Below are positions 26,121-38,349 of a stretch of DNA of 64,000 nucleotides, piece by piece. Numbering within the stretch: position 1 is the stretch's first letter; each line of letters opens with the position of its first letter. Both the position numbers and the translations under genes were made by a program. Origin of the DNA: Megaleporinus macrocephalus (taxonomy: Eukaryota; Chordata; Actinopteri; Characiformes; Anostomidae); contig CM038725.1 of NCBI GenBank assembly GCA_021613375.1, forward strand, positions 13,757,089 to 13,821,088, in the 5' to 3' direction. A model generated the notes under the pieces. The model was not told where the DNA came from. It did not search any database and worked only from the letters and a program-made list of their open reading frames with translations.

Positions 26121-27011
26121 ATGAATACTGTACGAGTTCATTTAACTGCAGTTCTGTTTAATATGTGGATCTTTTGCCTTTACCATACCGCTGACTGCGA
26201 GTTTTAATGCTATTTAATACTAATACTAATAAGTTTTGTGCTTGTGTCTTTCAATATGTTCGAATGTACAGTTTGATCATCCATTTCAGTTTACGTGATC
26301 CACAAAAGGCTGAACTCCACCCCACCACATGTCGTTACTGTAGCACCAAGCCATCTGTAAATTCAGCTGAATGAGGAGTAACTTCATACATACTTTAAAA
26401 CAACATGAAGCAGCTATGACTTTCCAAAACGACAACAAATTCCACATTAATAAAGCTACAACAGTGCCAGTAAAGACGAAAGACACACACTCTAATGAAA
26501 AGTAAGTAAGTAAAGGTGCTTTTTTTAAGCCCAGCTACAAAGTGCTCACAAACGACAAGCACTAAAAATGGAATAATAAAACAAAGCAAATACACATAAC
26601 TATATGGAACTATATACTTCCATAATATCCATCATAATCAAAGAAAAACTCACATAAAGCCATAAAAAACAGTGCAGCACCATCCAACAAAAGTCAAAAC
26701 CAAGAGCATCAGCTGTGACCACCCTCGAAGGCTCAGGTATACAGGTATATATAGAGGTGTTCCTCAAAAAAACAGCTCTTTATGGACTTTTATCCACAAA
26801 ACAACTGTGAATTCAACTCCATGTTCAGATATTACTGTAGCATAATCCATAAACTGAACTCAAAAATAAATTCACACTAACCTCAGTGCAAAATTTATAT
26901 TAAAGGGCCCATATATTGATTTTCTTCAATTTTGTGTTTTTTTCTGAGATTCACTTAGAAGTCTCTACCAAAACCAGCCACAATAAATTGTTTTGTTGTG
27001 TATTTGCTTTG
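26121..27011. other. non-coding segment
   Basis: No gene. TTAAAGGGCCCATATATTG at 26903 is a single transposon-type end. Confidence 0.4.
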
Positions 27012-27167
27012 TTGTATGTAATACAGTGTTAGAAGTTACACTATGAAAGCTTCCAAACACATTTCCCAGTTCATATAAAGATAACAATTGATATATATAT
27101 ATATATATGAATTGTTATCTTTTTGGAAGCTTTCATAGTGTAACTTCTAACACTGTATTACATACAA
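27012..27167. repeat. perfect 45-bp inverted repeat with AT-rich centre
   Basis: The left arm 27012-27056 and right arm 27123-27167 are exact reverse complements. Inside are a second inverted pair (AAAGATAACAATT and AATTGTTATCTTT) and (TA)n at the centre. A 20-bp asymmetric piece remains on the left side only. The structure could extrude a cruciform. It lies about 110 bp after a TTAAAGGGCCCATAT transposon-end motif. Confidence 0.9.
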
Positions 27168-28977
27168 TTACTTATAATATTGAACCAAATAGCAATACAC
27201 GCATTTGTTTTAATTGTTTTAGATAACAGAATGTCATATAGTGTCAGTAACCGCATAAACAGGTGTGTTTAAGGAAACTGCCTGACATTGTGCTAACTGT
27301 TGTACAATAGCATCCATTACTTGTTAACTACATATGCAAAGTAGCAAACTCAAGAACCCTGAACATGTCCTGGCAGATTTACATCTGAGATAAGAGAAAA
27401 CTCTGCAAAATCTAGAAAAACTCATTCTTTCTTTAAACCAGTATCTAAATCAATATGACGCAATGTTTGTTGTAGTGAAAAATTCAATAAGATGAGAAAA
27501 TCAGCAAATCACATCTATAGTCATGATGAAGGATTCTCACTGTACACTGGAACTATTTATGGATTCTTAAACACAGAGCCGTTCGTTCCTCAGTCCGATA
27601 AGAATCAACAGCAAAGAGCATGCGTAAGTATCAGACAGGAGCCACCCGGTGGTCCGGCCCCTCAGCAGAGGTGACAGCTGTCTTTCTGACACCTCCACCA
27701 CCCGGGGGACACCTCAGGATAATGAAACGGCACGCACACATTTGGCTCACACACTTCAAGTGAAAGCAATCCACTGCACTCATCCAAAAAGAGCCATTAG
27801 ATTTTATAATTACTACAGAGACCCCGTCCCGAGCCTCTATACGGTGCTTTGAGAATGGAGGCTAGCCTCTCGCTGCTGCACTCATGCATTAAACATGAAG
27901 CTCATATGCTGCGCTCTTCCCTGGAGAGAATAGGAAAGAGGATGAGGGAATACCGGGATTTCTCTTGATGTGCATGGAAAAAAACAAGGACTGAAAGCTT
28001 CAGTCAGTGCATGGATCAGCGCATGGATCAGCGATGCTGCCGAGCGTCCCACCTGCTTGTTACAGTGTTGTTGTGTACCATGGCAGTCAAAAGTTTGGGG
28101 GACACAGCGCCTTCTGTTTTGATTCTTTTCCATAAAGAACGGAAAAATATGTGCCTGCATTGCAAGTAGTGTTGTCAGATATCGAAATCACTGAACGATT
28201 GTGAGCCCTGGTTACCATCCCCACCACTGTAAGGGAACGTAACACTCTGACTCCCTTTCACGTCATATCGAACCAGCAGAGAAAACATGAGGAAAACATT
28301 CATTTGCACACGAGTAACATATTGCATTTACATAATTTTTATCAAAATGTAAGTAAAACGAAACAGATATAACGCATCACATACAGGCCCAAGTAATGTA
28401 CAGCACAGAGCTGTACACTGGTGAACAGACCAACACTGCATTCTCAGATCCAGGACAGAAAGGAGGCAGAGGGAGGGAGGAGGGGTTGGGAAAAGGGAAT
28501 GGGAGGCATGAGTGCAGGTGGCTGGCCCTGTGTCACTGTGCAGTGTGTAGGTGACTAGTAGGACCTCCCAGAGGATATGACCAGCGTTCAGGCTCACTTC
28601 ACACAAACCAGGTGGCCGGGGTCAAGGCCTCTTTGCCCACTGGCCCTCGTTGTGCATGTAGACAGGCAGACAAGAGACATGAAGAGTGCAGAGCACAAGA
28701 GGGCTGGCAGCTTGCCAAGTACAGGTATAATGTTTCATTTGTTCTGTTCTTTGACTTTCCTATGAAATTATATAACATGACATATGAAGCATGCCCACAT
28801 ACCCTCTACTCTTTAAATACTATATACTTAATATATTATATACTCTACATACTATATACTAAAGGATTGATCACTCTAGAATTGACTCTGGAGGTGACAA
28901 GTTTGGGGAAACTACCTTAAAAACCATTCCCCTCACATTGTATCAATCCAATCAATGCATTAACGTGTTAGTCACAA
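27168..28977. other. non-coding segment
   Basis: No gene; unique GC-moderate stretches at 27640-27860 and 28380-28720. Short chance frames only. Confidence 0.4.
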
Positions 28978-29425
28978 TGTCACGTCCTGCCCTGGTTTCC
29001 TGCCTGTCTGTCTTTTTTTACATTCCTTTGTCTGTCCCGTGTGTGTTTTTACAGGCTTCTGTTTATTTTGTTTGCCATGTGCTCCTTGTCTCCGCCCTCC
29101 TGTCTCCGCCCCTCACCTACCCTGTGTTGTAACCCTCTTGTTAGCCCCAGGTGTTCGTTATTAGTTCCTGTATATATCCCTGGTTGTCTTCTTAGTCTTT
29201 GCTTGGTGTTTTGTCTTGCTCTATGTCAATGAAATCCTTGTTACCTGTTGCCTGGTTGTTGGTTTTATGTTCTTCTCTTCATTGTTTTCTTTTGTAGTTT
29301 CACTAGTAAGTCAGTGTCTAGTTTCTTGTTTTCTTTCGTTATCTTGGTACTTTGGTGTTGTTTCTTAATAAACCACCATCTGGCTTACACCTGTATCCTG
29401 CCTCCTCGACTATCTGGGTAAACAC
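28978..29425 (+). mobile_element. LTR-like segment (possible solo LTR)
   Basis: Starts TGTCACGTCCTGCC after ACAA. It is T/C-rich with CTCCGCCCTCCTGTCTCCGC repeats, a TATATAT box (29171-29177), an AATAAA at 29368 and an ending near CA at 29424. Layout and composition resemble a promoter-plus-polyA LTR from fish genomes. No internal retroviral genes or clear target duplication were found, and the 19-bp array begins at its right edge, so the end may be lost. Confidence 0.38.
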
Positions 29426-29426
29426 C

Positions 29427-31699
29427 AAGCAGTGTACCTTCTTAAAAGCAGTGTACCTTCTTAAAAGAAGTGTACCTTCTTAAAAGAAGTGTATTTTATT
29501 AAAAGCAGTGTACCTTCTTAAAAGAAGTGTACTTTATTAAAAGCAGTGTACCTTCTTAAAAGAAGTGTATTTTATTAAAAGCAGTGTACCTTCTTAAAAG
29601 CAGTGTACCTTCTTAAAAGAAGTGTACTTTATTAAAAGCAGTGTACCTTCTTAAAAGCAGTGTACCTTCTTAAAAGAAGTGTACTTTATTAAAAGCAGTG
29701 TACCTTCTTAAAAGCAGTGTACCTTCTTAAAAGAAGTGTACTTTATTAAAAGCAGTGTACCTTCTTAAAAGCAGTGTACTTTATTAAAAGCAGTGTACCT
29801 TCTTAAAAGCAGTGTACCTTCTTAAAAGCAGTGTACCTTATTAAAAGAAGTGTACTTTATTAAAAGCAGTGTACCTTCTTAAAAGCAGTGTACCTTCTTA
29901 AAAGCAGTGTACCTTCTTAAAAGAAGTGCACTTTATTAAAAGCAGTGTACCTTCTTAAAAGAAGTGTACTTTATTAAAAGCAGTGTACTTTATTAAAAGC
30001 AGTGTACCTTCTTAAAAGCAGTGTACCTTCTTAAAAGAAGTGTACTTTATTAAAAGCAGTGTACCTTCTTAAAAGAAGTGTACTTTATTAAAAGCAGTGT
30101 ACCTTCTTAAAAGCAGTGTACTTTATTAAAAGCAGTGCACCTTCTTAAAAGCAGTGTACCTTCTTAAAAGAAGTGTACTTTATTAAAAGCAGTGTACCTT
30201 CTTAAAAGAAGTGTACTTTATTAAAAGCAGTGTACCTTCTTAAAAGCAGTGTACCTTCTTAAAAGAAGTGTACTTTATTAAAAGCAGTGTACCTTCTTAA
30301 AAGAAGTGTACTTTATTAAAAGCAGTGTACCTTCTTAAAAGCAGTGTACCTTCTTAAAAGAAGTGTACTTTATTAAAAGCAGTGTACCTTCTTAAAAGCA
30401 GTGTACCTTCTTAAAAGAAGTGTACTTTATTAAAAGCAGTGTACCTTCTTAAAAGGAGTGTACTTTATTAAAAGCAGTGTACCTTCTTAAAAGCAGTGTA
30501 CCTTCTTAAAAGAAGTGTACTTTATTAAAAGCAGTGTACCTTCTTAAAAGCAGTGTACCTTCTTAAAAGAAGTGTACTTTATTAAAAGCAGTGTACCTTC
30601 TTAAAAGCAGTGTACCTTCTTAAAAGAAGTGTACTTTATTAAAAGCAGTGTACCTTCTTAAAAGCAGTGTACCTTATTAAAAGCAGAGTACTTTATTAAA
30701 AGCAGTGTACTTTATTAAAAGCAGTGTACCTTCTTAAAAGCAGTGTACTTTATTAAAAGCAGTGTCCTTTATTAAAAGCAGTGTACCTTCTTAAAAGAAG
30801 TGTACCTTCTTAAAAGCAGTGTGTCTTCTTAAAAGCAGTGTGTCTTCTTAAAAGCAGTAAGCCTTCTTAAAAGAAGTGTACTTTATTAAAAGCAGTGTGT
30901 CTTCTTAAAAGCAGTAAGCCTTCTTAAAAGCAGTGTGTCTTCTTAAAAGAAGTGTACCTTATTAAAAGCAGTGTACTTTATTAAAAGCAGTGTACCTTCT
31001 TAAAAGCAGTGTACTTTATTAAAATCAGTGTACCTTCTTAAAAGCAGTGTACTTTATTAAAAGCAGTGTGTCTTAAAAGCAGTGTACTTTATTAAAAGCA
31101 GTGGGTCTTCTTAAAAGCCGTGTACTTTATTAAAAGCAGTGTACTTTATTAAAAGCAGTGTACCTTATTAAAAGCAGAGTACTTTATTAAAAGCAGTGTA
31201 CCTTCTTAAAAGCAGTGTACCTTATTAAAAGCAGAGTACTTTATTAAAAGCAGTGTACTTTATTAAAAGCAGTGTACCTTCTTAAAAGCAATGTACTTTA
31301 TTAAAAGCAGTGTACCTTATTAAAAGCAGTGTCCTTTATTAAAAGCAGTGTACCTTATTAAAAGCAGTGTCCTTTATTAAAAGCAGTGTACCTTATTAAA
31401 AGCAGTGTACTTTATTAAAAGCAGTGTACTTTATTAAAAGCAGTGTACTTTATTAAAACAGTGGGTCTTCTTAAAAGCAGTGTACCTTATTAAAAGCAGT
31501 GTACTTTATTAAAAGCAGTGTACCTTATTAAAAGCAGAGTACTTTATTAAAAGCAGTGTACTTTATTAAAAGCAGAGTACTTTATTAAAAGCAGTGTACT
31601 TTATTAAAAGCAGTGTACCTTATTAAAAGCAGTGTTCCTTCTTAAAAAGCAGTGTACCTTCTTAAAGGGAGTGTATCTTATTAAAAGCAGTGTACTTTA

Positions 31700-31705
<6 letters not shown>
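29427..31705. repeat. 19-bp minisatellite array, about 120 copies
   Basis: Tandem copies of AAAAGCAGTGTACCTTCTT and the variant AAAAGAAGTGTACTTTATT over 2.28 kb. The first two thirds are ordered into A-B (38 bp) and A-A-B (57 bp) higher-order units. After about 30660 the pattern changes to mostly TTATT-type units with GTGTGTCTTCTT and AGTAAGCC variants. Each TTTATT-type unit reads AATAAA on the minus strand. The array begins where an LTR-like segment ends and finishes in poly(A)(TA)n at 31705-31742. Confidence 0.95.
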
Positions 31706-31741
<36 letters not shown>

Positions 31742-31742
31742 T
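31700..31742. repeat. poly(A)-(TA)n tail at the end of the 19-bp array
   Basis: About 18 A followed by about 12 TA units, directly continuing the last 19-bp unit. Confidence 0.9.
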
Positions 31743-32224
31743 ACATAATATTAGGAGTCCGGAGGCAGGATTGTCTCCAACCATTGCAAATCCTGCAGGA
31801 TCAGCACAGCAGGGTATGAGCCCACCCCTTTGACAACTGGACAGAGTCAACTGGTGGTGGTGGGGGAGTAGGAGGAGGCGTCAAAAAACATTGGCACCTG
31901 AAAGCAGCAGAAAGGATAGGGATTGGTCGTTTAAGTGTTTGAAAAATCCTGCCTCCCTTTTTTACTGCTGTCCATGTCTGTCAAACTGACTTTGCAGGAT
32001 GTTCAACCGAGACATACATATTTGCGAATGAAGAATGAAGAAAAACGATGTTAAAAAGATCATTGAGCCGAAACCTGAAAGCCATGTTTACATTCATTAA
32101 ACCAGGACAATATTTTAGCCACTTAACAGTCAAGAAAACTCATTCTAACATTGTGCTGTTAAATGATTTTTAGCTAATAGAGGAGCCTAAATTTAATTAC
32201 TGTAGAGTTAAACTTACTCTAGAG
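31743..32224. other. non-coding segment
   Basis: Unclassified sequence between the 19-bp array and the Tc1-like relic. Confidence 0.4.
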
Positions 32225-32336
32225 CTGCTTGATAATACAATGTGTCCAAAAGTATGCAGACACAGCCTCTTAACTATTTAATGCAGGCGCCTGAGCCACA
32301 CACTTTGCTAACAGGAGTATAAAATAAAGAACATAG

Positions 32337-32969
32337 ATCTCTTATCTATATAGTACATTCCAGAGCTTTAAACTACCTGGTACAGAATCAATCAAAAATG
32401 CATGGGAGGAAGAATTAGGTATGAAAATTTCTAGAGAGGTTTGGGAAGCCAGTCTTAAACATATACATTCTTGCTCTGTTAATGCTAGGCACTGCTTAAT
32501 TCAGTTTAAAATATTGCATAGACTACATTATTCCAAGGCAAGGCTGCATAAGCTGTTCCCAGATATATCACCTTTGTGTGATAAATGTCAATCACTGGAG
32601 GCCACCTTCTCACATTATTATGCATTATGTCCTAAGATGTATCAATTTTGGAGAAACATTTTTGCAGCCTTATCTGATATGTTAAAGGTACACTTAGAGC
32701 CAGACCCAGTTCTTGTCATATTTGGTATATCTGAAACTTTATTGGAGCTCCCATCAGCTCAGCAACAGCTGGTTTCTTATAGTTTAATTACAGCTAAAAA
32801 ACGTGTTCTCAATTTTTGGAAAAAAGCAGAAGTACCTGTGTTTAAGCAGTGGATTGTAGAAATGACAAACACACTACACCTGGAAAAAATAAGGTTTATG
32901 CTGAAGGATAAACTTATTTTATATGACAAGATCTGGAGCCCCTTAATACTATTTCTTAGAGGAGACTGA
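32337..32969 (+). pseudogene. LINE ORF2 C-terminal fragment (L1-like reverse transcriptase tail)
   Basis: An open frame of 210 codons running in from the truncated 5' end (first ATG 32421) to TGA at 32967. It corresponds to the region downstream of the polymerase domain of L1-type ORF2. A CX2CX8HX4C zinc-knuckle-like motif (C53, C56, H65, C70 counted from ATG 32421) lies in the CDKCQSLEATFSHYYALC stretch, followed by a conserved YxFW. The frame is intact, which suggests recent insertion, but without endonuclease and reverse transcriptase it cannot act alone. It is not a host gene. Confidence 0.82.
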
Positions 32970-33218
32970 GATTAAGCAAAATCTACTCAGTACATCGACC
33001 CTTTATATGCAGCATTTTGGGGTATGGGTTGGGTATATATATATATATATATATAAAAATTTTTTTTGGGGGGGTCTGTTTTAGTTAACTATTACTGTGT
33101 TTATCAAAATTTATTTGCATATGTCATGTCATGCGAAGCATTTCAATTGTAAGTGATTTGATGTAAACATGATGCTTCTTAATAATAATAAAAAAATATT
33201 GAACAAAAATAAATAAAG
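32337..33218 (+). mobile_element. 5'-truncated L1-like LINE, inserted in a Tc1-like relic
   Basis: A non-LTR retrotransposon copy retaining only the C-terminal end of ORF2 and the 3' UTR, ending in an AATAATAATAAAA tail. It is flanked by a perfect 15-bp target-site duplication, AAATAAAGAACATAG, at 32322-32336 and 33219-33233. This defines both ends and confirms target-primed insertion with 5' truncation. The open frame begins at the first base after the duplication. A short (TA)n at 33033-33055 lies in the 3' UTR. Confidence 0.88.
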
Positions 33219-33908
33219 AAATAAAGAACATAGCTATGCAATCTCTATAAACATTGTAGAAGAGCTCGTCCTGAAGAACTCAGAAGACCTTTTGTCATAA
33301 GATGCTACCCTTGTTACAGGTCAATTCATGAATTTATGCCCTGCTAGATCTGCCCCAGTCAACTGTAAGTGCTATTATAGCAAAATGACAATGTTTCAAA
33401 ACAAAGCAGTACACCACACGAACTCACAGAGCCTCCGCTGCAGAGTGCTGAGGCATGCGGTGTACGAAACTCCTATATATATATATCACTACTTCCAAAC
33501 CACTTCTGAAAGCAACATCAGCACATGGCCAAGCAGCTGCACTCAAGCCTAAAATGACAATGCTGATGCTACCTACCAGTGAGGTTTGGTGGAGGAGGGA
33601 TAATGCTCAGGGTTTGGGTTCGGCCCTCTAGTTCCAGTAAAAGGTAATGCTAATCCTACTGCATAAGAGATTTTTAGCCATTATATGCTCTCAACTTTGT
33701 GCCAACAGTAGGGACAAGGCCATTTCTTGTTCCAGCATGACTGTGGCCCTGGGCACAAAGCAAACTCCATAAAGATGTGGTTTGATAAGCTTGGTGTGGA
33801 GGAACGATTGCCCGTATTGTGTAGTTTTATTATAACCTTTATTTAAACACCATTTAGTGATCAGGATAGCTTCAGTTTGAATAACATGTTTCTTAATATC
33901 ACTCTTAC

Positions 33909-35406
33909 ACTAATAATTCATACTGAAATACTATCTACTAATACTAATAATACTAATAATGCATACTGAAATACTACCTACTAATACTAATAATACTAAT
34001 AATTCATACTGAAATACTACCTACTAATACTAATAATACTTATAATTCATACTGAAATACTACCTACTAATACTAATAATACTTATAATTCATACTGAAA
34101 TACTACCTACTAATACTAATAATACTTATAATCCATACTGAAATACTACCTACTAATACTAATAATACTAATAATTCATACTGAAATACTACCTACTAAT
34201 ACTAATAATGCTAATAATTCATACAGAAATACTACCTACTAATACTAATAATTCATAATAAAATACTACCTACTAATACTAATAATACGAATAATTCATA
34301 CTGAAATACTACCTACTAATACTAATAATACAAATAATTCATACTGAAATACTACCTACTAATACTAATAATACTAATAATTCATACTGAAATACTACCT
34401 ACTAATACTAATAATACGAATAATTCATACTGAAATACTACCTACTAATACTAATAATACTAATAATTCATACTGAAATACTACCTACTAATACTAATAA
34501 TGCTAATAATTCATACAGAAATACTACCTACTAATACTAATAATACTAATAATTCATAATGAAATACTACCTACGAATACTAATAATACTAATAATTCAT
34601 ACTGAAATACTACCTACTAATACTAATAATGCTAATAATTCATACAGAAATACTACCTACTAATACTAATAATTCATAATAAAATACTACCTACTAATAC
34701 TAATAATACGAATAATTCATACTGAAATACTACCTACTAATACTAATAATACAAATAATTCATACTGAAATACTACCTACTAATACTAATAATACTAATA
34801 ATTCATACTGAAATACTACCTACTAATACTAATAATACGAATAATTCATACTGAAATACTACCTACTAATACTAATAATACTAATAATTCATACTGAAAT
34901 ACTACCTACTAATACTAATAATGCTAATAATTCATACAGAAATACTACCTACTAATACTAATAATACTAATAATTCATAATGAAATACTACCTACGAATA
35001 CTAATAATACTAATAATTCATACTGAAATACTACCTACTAATACTAATAATGCTAATAATTCATACAGAAATACTACCTACTAATACTAATAATTCATAA
35101 TAAAATACTACCTACTAATACTAATAATACGAATAATTCATACTGAAATACTACCTACTAATACTAATAATACAAATAATTCATACTGAAATACTACCTA
35201 CTAATACTAATAATACTAATAATTCATACTGAAATACTACCTACTAATACTAATAATACGAATAATTCATACTGAAATACTACCTACTAATACTAATAAT
35301 ACTAATAATTCATACTGAAATACTACCTACTAATACTAATAATACTAATAATTCATACTGAAATACTACCTACTAATACTAATAATACTAATAATTCATA
35401 CTGAAA
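33909..35406. repeat. 43-bp minisatellite with exact 421-bp higher-order repeat
   Basis: The 43-bp unit is ATTCATACTGAAATACTACC followed by TACTAATACTAATAATACTAATA-type text, in about 35 copies. One shortened 34-bp unit carrying ATTCATAATAAAATACTAC recurs at 34251, 34672 and 35093, spacing exactly 421 bp (nine 43-bp units plus one 34-bp unit). The variant order inside successive 421-bp blocks is the same, which shows recent block amplification. Confidence 0.95.
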
Positions 35407-36356
35407 GACTTGTCCTGAAGAGCTTCTCCTTGGCTCGGTGGATGGAGTAGTGATGAAAGAAAACTCTGATTGTCTGAGAGGTAAGCCAATCATTATTTTG
35501 CAAATGACCAGTTGATGTTTAGAGTCATATCAGTGTGTACATTGCAGGGTTTACCACTATGTAAGAAGGAAAGAACACAGATATGTACATATTGAATGCT
35601 TTATTGAGCCTGTATTTGGCCACAGTTTGCCTCACACATGGTTGGAATGCCAACAACCAGCTCTATGTTGGGCCTAGTCCAACCCTGCAAAAGGGGGAGG
35701 ATCCCACAACCCCAACTCCTCTGTTCTTCCTGTGAAAATGGTGGCTCCCAATGTCACCCTTGACACTTCCCAATAATCCCCAGCAGAACAACTTCTCAGA
35801 AAAACATGAGTGTCCTTCTGCATACACATTACATTATTATTTTATTTATCTATTCTTTTTTTGTATAAACATAACGATAAAAAGTTTGCATACAGGAAAA
35901 AATAAAACAAGGAGAAGCTGGTCGTCCCTAAACTTTTGACTGAACCGCCTGCACGGTAAGTAGAAGCGTAATGCTCAGGGTATGAAATCTGTCCTAAAAT
36001 GATCTCTTTAGGGCTTTAAAGTGCATTAGATACAAAGCAGAAAATCACATGCCTGACTTAAATATGACCAGTATCATAAGACCCGGCATGGGATATGTCG
36101 CATATTTCCTCTAATTGCCTTTGACTTTGTGGACGCTCTCTTCACTGGTCAGCTTTTCTCTCTGCTCAGAGCAGATGTGTTGTAACCAGGTGTGTGTAGC
36201 CTGGCTAACGAGCACCTGCGCAAGCCTGGAGGACACTGTTGTGCTGCTGTGGTGACCGGAGACTGCCAAAAACTCACACATGCCAGCCCCAGATCTTATG
36301 ATCTTCATGTGCTTCATTAGATTTTTCTGTCAGCTGTATTCTCAAGAGGAGAAGCA
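35407..36356. other. non-coding segment
   Basis: CCCTAAACTTTTGACTG near 35927-35943 resembles a DNA-transposon terminus, so 35580-35950 may be an eroded element. Nothing else recognised. Confidence 0.4.
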
Positions 36357-36642
36357 GTGTGTGTGTGTGTCTGTGTGTTCTTGTAGTGGTATACTTGTGA
36401 GGACCACATGTCCTCACAAATATAGGGCAAATATGAAATTCTTGGTAAAGCGGGGACATTTTGCTGGCTGTCACTTGAGCACATGTTGTTTTCTACACAA
36501 ATCTAATAGAGCAGAAGACTAGTGTTTTGGGTGCTGAGGTTAAGGTTAGTGGCAGGTGTAGAATTATAATACTTCCATAGAAACCTATAAATGACCTCAC
36601 AAATATAGTAAGACAAACGTGTGTGTGTGTGTGTGTAAACAT
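36357..36642. repeat. teleost GAGGACC/CCTCACAAATATAG interspersed repeat with GT ends
   Basis: Bounded by (GT)n at 36357-36380 and 36620-36638. It contains CTTGTGAGGACCACATGTCC and GACCTCACAAATATAG, phrases of a common fish repeat recognised from recall. Confidence 0.55.
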
Positions 36643-37330
36643 GGGTGTGTGCCATTTGTATCCCGGTAACTGCGTTTACAGCTCAAGAGACCCTCCAGTA
36701 TTGTATGTGTGTGCGTGTTTGTGTGATTATGTACGCATGTACAGTACAGTGCAAAAATAAGAAAGATTCATTTCCAGCCATTAAAGGGCCCATAAATGAA
36801 TTTCTGAAGTAATGTGTAATGTTTTCTTATCATAGTCCTACATTCCATACTGTCTAAATATGAAGACTAAGCTGCGAACACAGACTGTTTTTAATTCATT
36901 GTTGTTGTGATGTCACAAGAACCATTTTATTTACATGTATCCACCCATTCTGCAGCAATGTAACTCCGCCCACTCGTATTGATGCTTGAGTGTTTTTTGA
37001 CTGTGCATGAAATCAAAACAGAACAGAGCTAATTTGCATGTATCAGGCTCATGTATACTCCCTTTACATATGAAAATAAACACATCCATTGCAAACTGTG
37101 TAATCGTCAGTGCTAACATGCGACCATGCCTCGATTTCCAGCAGTACAGCTCTATTTTGTTCGTATCTGTAAACATTCAGAGAACAGAATGAATGCAGAT
37201 GAAATGAACACCGAGTATGAACAGAAGCTTTTATTAGTGTAAATCTTTTAAAGGCACAGTAACAAAAACAGTCGGTTTAATATTAATGGGTAGAAAAAAG
37301 GTCCTGCAATAGTGAATTATGGCCTAAATG
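36643..37330. other. non-coding segment
   Basis: Contains a single ATTAAAGGGCCCATAAATG end at 36780; otherwise unclassified. Confidence 0.4.
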
Positions 37331-37443
<113 letters not shown>

Positions 37444-37469
37444 GGACATAAGGGGACAAAATAAAATAA

Positions 37470-37990
37470 AAGCAAAGTGAAGAAGATGGACTCTTTTAAG
37501 TTATCAGTTTGTTCATTGTCAGGAACTTAATCAGTATGTGGTGTGTCCACTCTGTGCCTTTATTACAGCTTCCTTTCTTTTCACTTACAGTTGACTAGGG
37601 CAGATCTAGCAGGGCATAAATTCAGTTCTAGAAGTTTTTTGCTTCGTATAATACATGCAATCCCAGACACATTCAGTGAAGTTGAGATCTGGACTCTGGG
37701 ATAGTCAGCCAATTGTTCTGAGAACACCAGCAGCTTCTTTGTTTGATTTTGCAATTGTTTGTCTTTTTCAGTGAGAAAAAGCTTCTTGAGAGCTACACAT
37801 CCTTTCAGAACCATAGGATTGAGGTGTCTTCTCACAGTGGAAGGCTGGACAGAAGCATCTGTGGATGTTTTCAGCTTTGAAGCAAGAGTGGAGCTAGATT
37901 TTATCCTTTCTCTCTTAAAGAGACAAGCTTATCTGAATGATAAGGACAGTTTTGCTGGTCAACCAGGTCACAACTGTTAGGACTATAACA
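37470..37990 (-). mobile_element. Tc1-like transposon relic
   Basis: The phrases CAGTGAAGTTGAGATCTGGA, TGTTCTGAGAACACCAGCAG and GAAGGCTGGACAGAAGCATC mark a fish Tc1-type family. Residues 37790-37955 match the reverse complement of the intron-2 relic at 62945-63090. The longest minus frame (37581-37835) encodes ELNLCPARSALVNCK, nearly identical to a piece of the 33.3-kb relic. Confidence 0.58.
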
Positions 37991-38349
37991 TGGACCTCTT
38001 TAAATATAATATATTTTTTAATTGTTTAAGTTTTGGAAGCTGTTCCCTTATTTTTTTCTAAATGTATAACCTGTACTTACTGGTCACATGCAGGTCAGTG
38101 TATGCTCCTGAAGCACTAGTGTGCTCTTGCATTTAAATGCGCATATGTGTCTGCAGGCTGTATGAATATGCGTGCATGTGCAGAAGCGTGCTTAGAAATG
38201 TACATACATACTCAAATGGGTCTGTGTGTGTGTGCGTGTGCATGTGCAAGTAGGTTTGCAACCCCTTCCAGGGAGACCCTCCTAGTGCACAAAGCCCCTC
38301 TTGTGTGAAGGTGTCATGGAGCAGTGTGTATCAGACACAAGATTGAATG

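Larger units (their letters stand above)
32225..33840 (+). mobile_element. Tc1-like DNA-transposon relic, split by the LINE
   Basis: The left part (32225-32336) begins with TGTCCAAAAGTATGCAGACAC, a common terminal phrase of teleost Tc1-type elements. The right part (33234-33840) carries transposase-derived text: CCTGCTAGATCTGCCCC, AGGTTTGGTGGAGGAGG (the SFGGGGI motif) and GTTCCAGCATGACTGTG (FQHDC, second catalytic Asp region). The frames are broken and the element ends near 33815 without its right terminus. Removing the LINE and one duplication restores continuity. Confidence 0.72.

Noticed and set aside
28978..29425. Complete LTR retrotransposon
   Set aside because: Only one LTR-like segment and no gag/pol frames; the second terminus and target duplication are missing.
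29427..31705. CRISPR-like or spacer-containing array
   Set aside because: The 19-bp units are contiguous without unique spacers, in a vertebrate genome; it is a minisatellite.
32421..32969. 182-codon frame as a host gene
   Set aside because: It is the ORF2 tail of a LINE bounded by a 15-bp target duplication.
33909..35406. Repeat-spacer array
   Set aside because: What looks like spacers are the other halves of a 43-bp tandem unit; there are no unique spacers.
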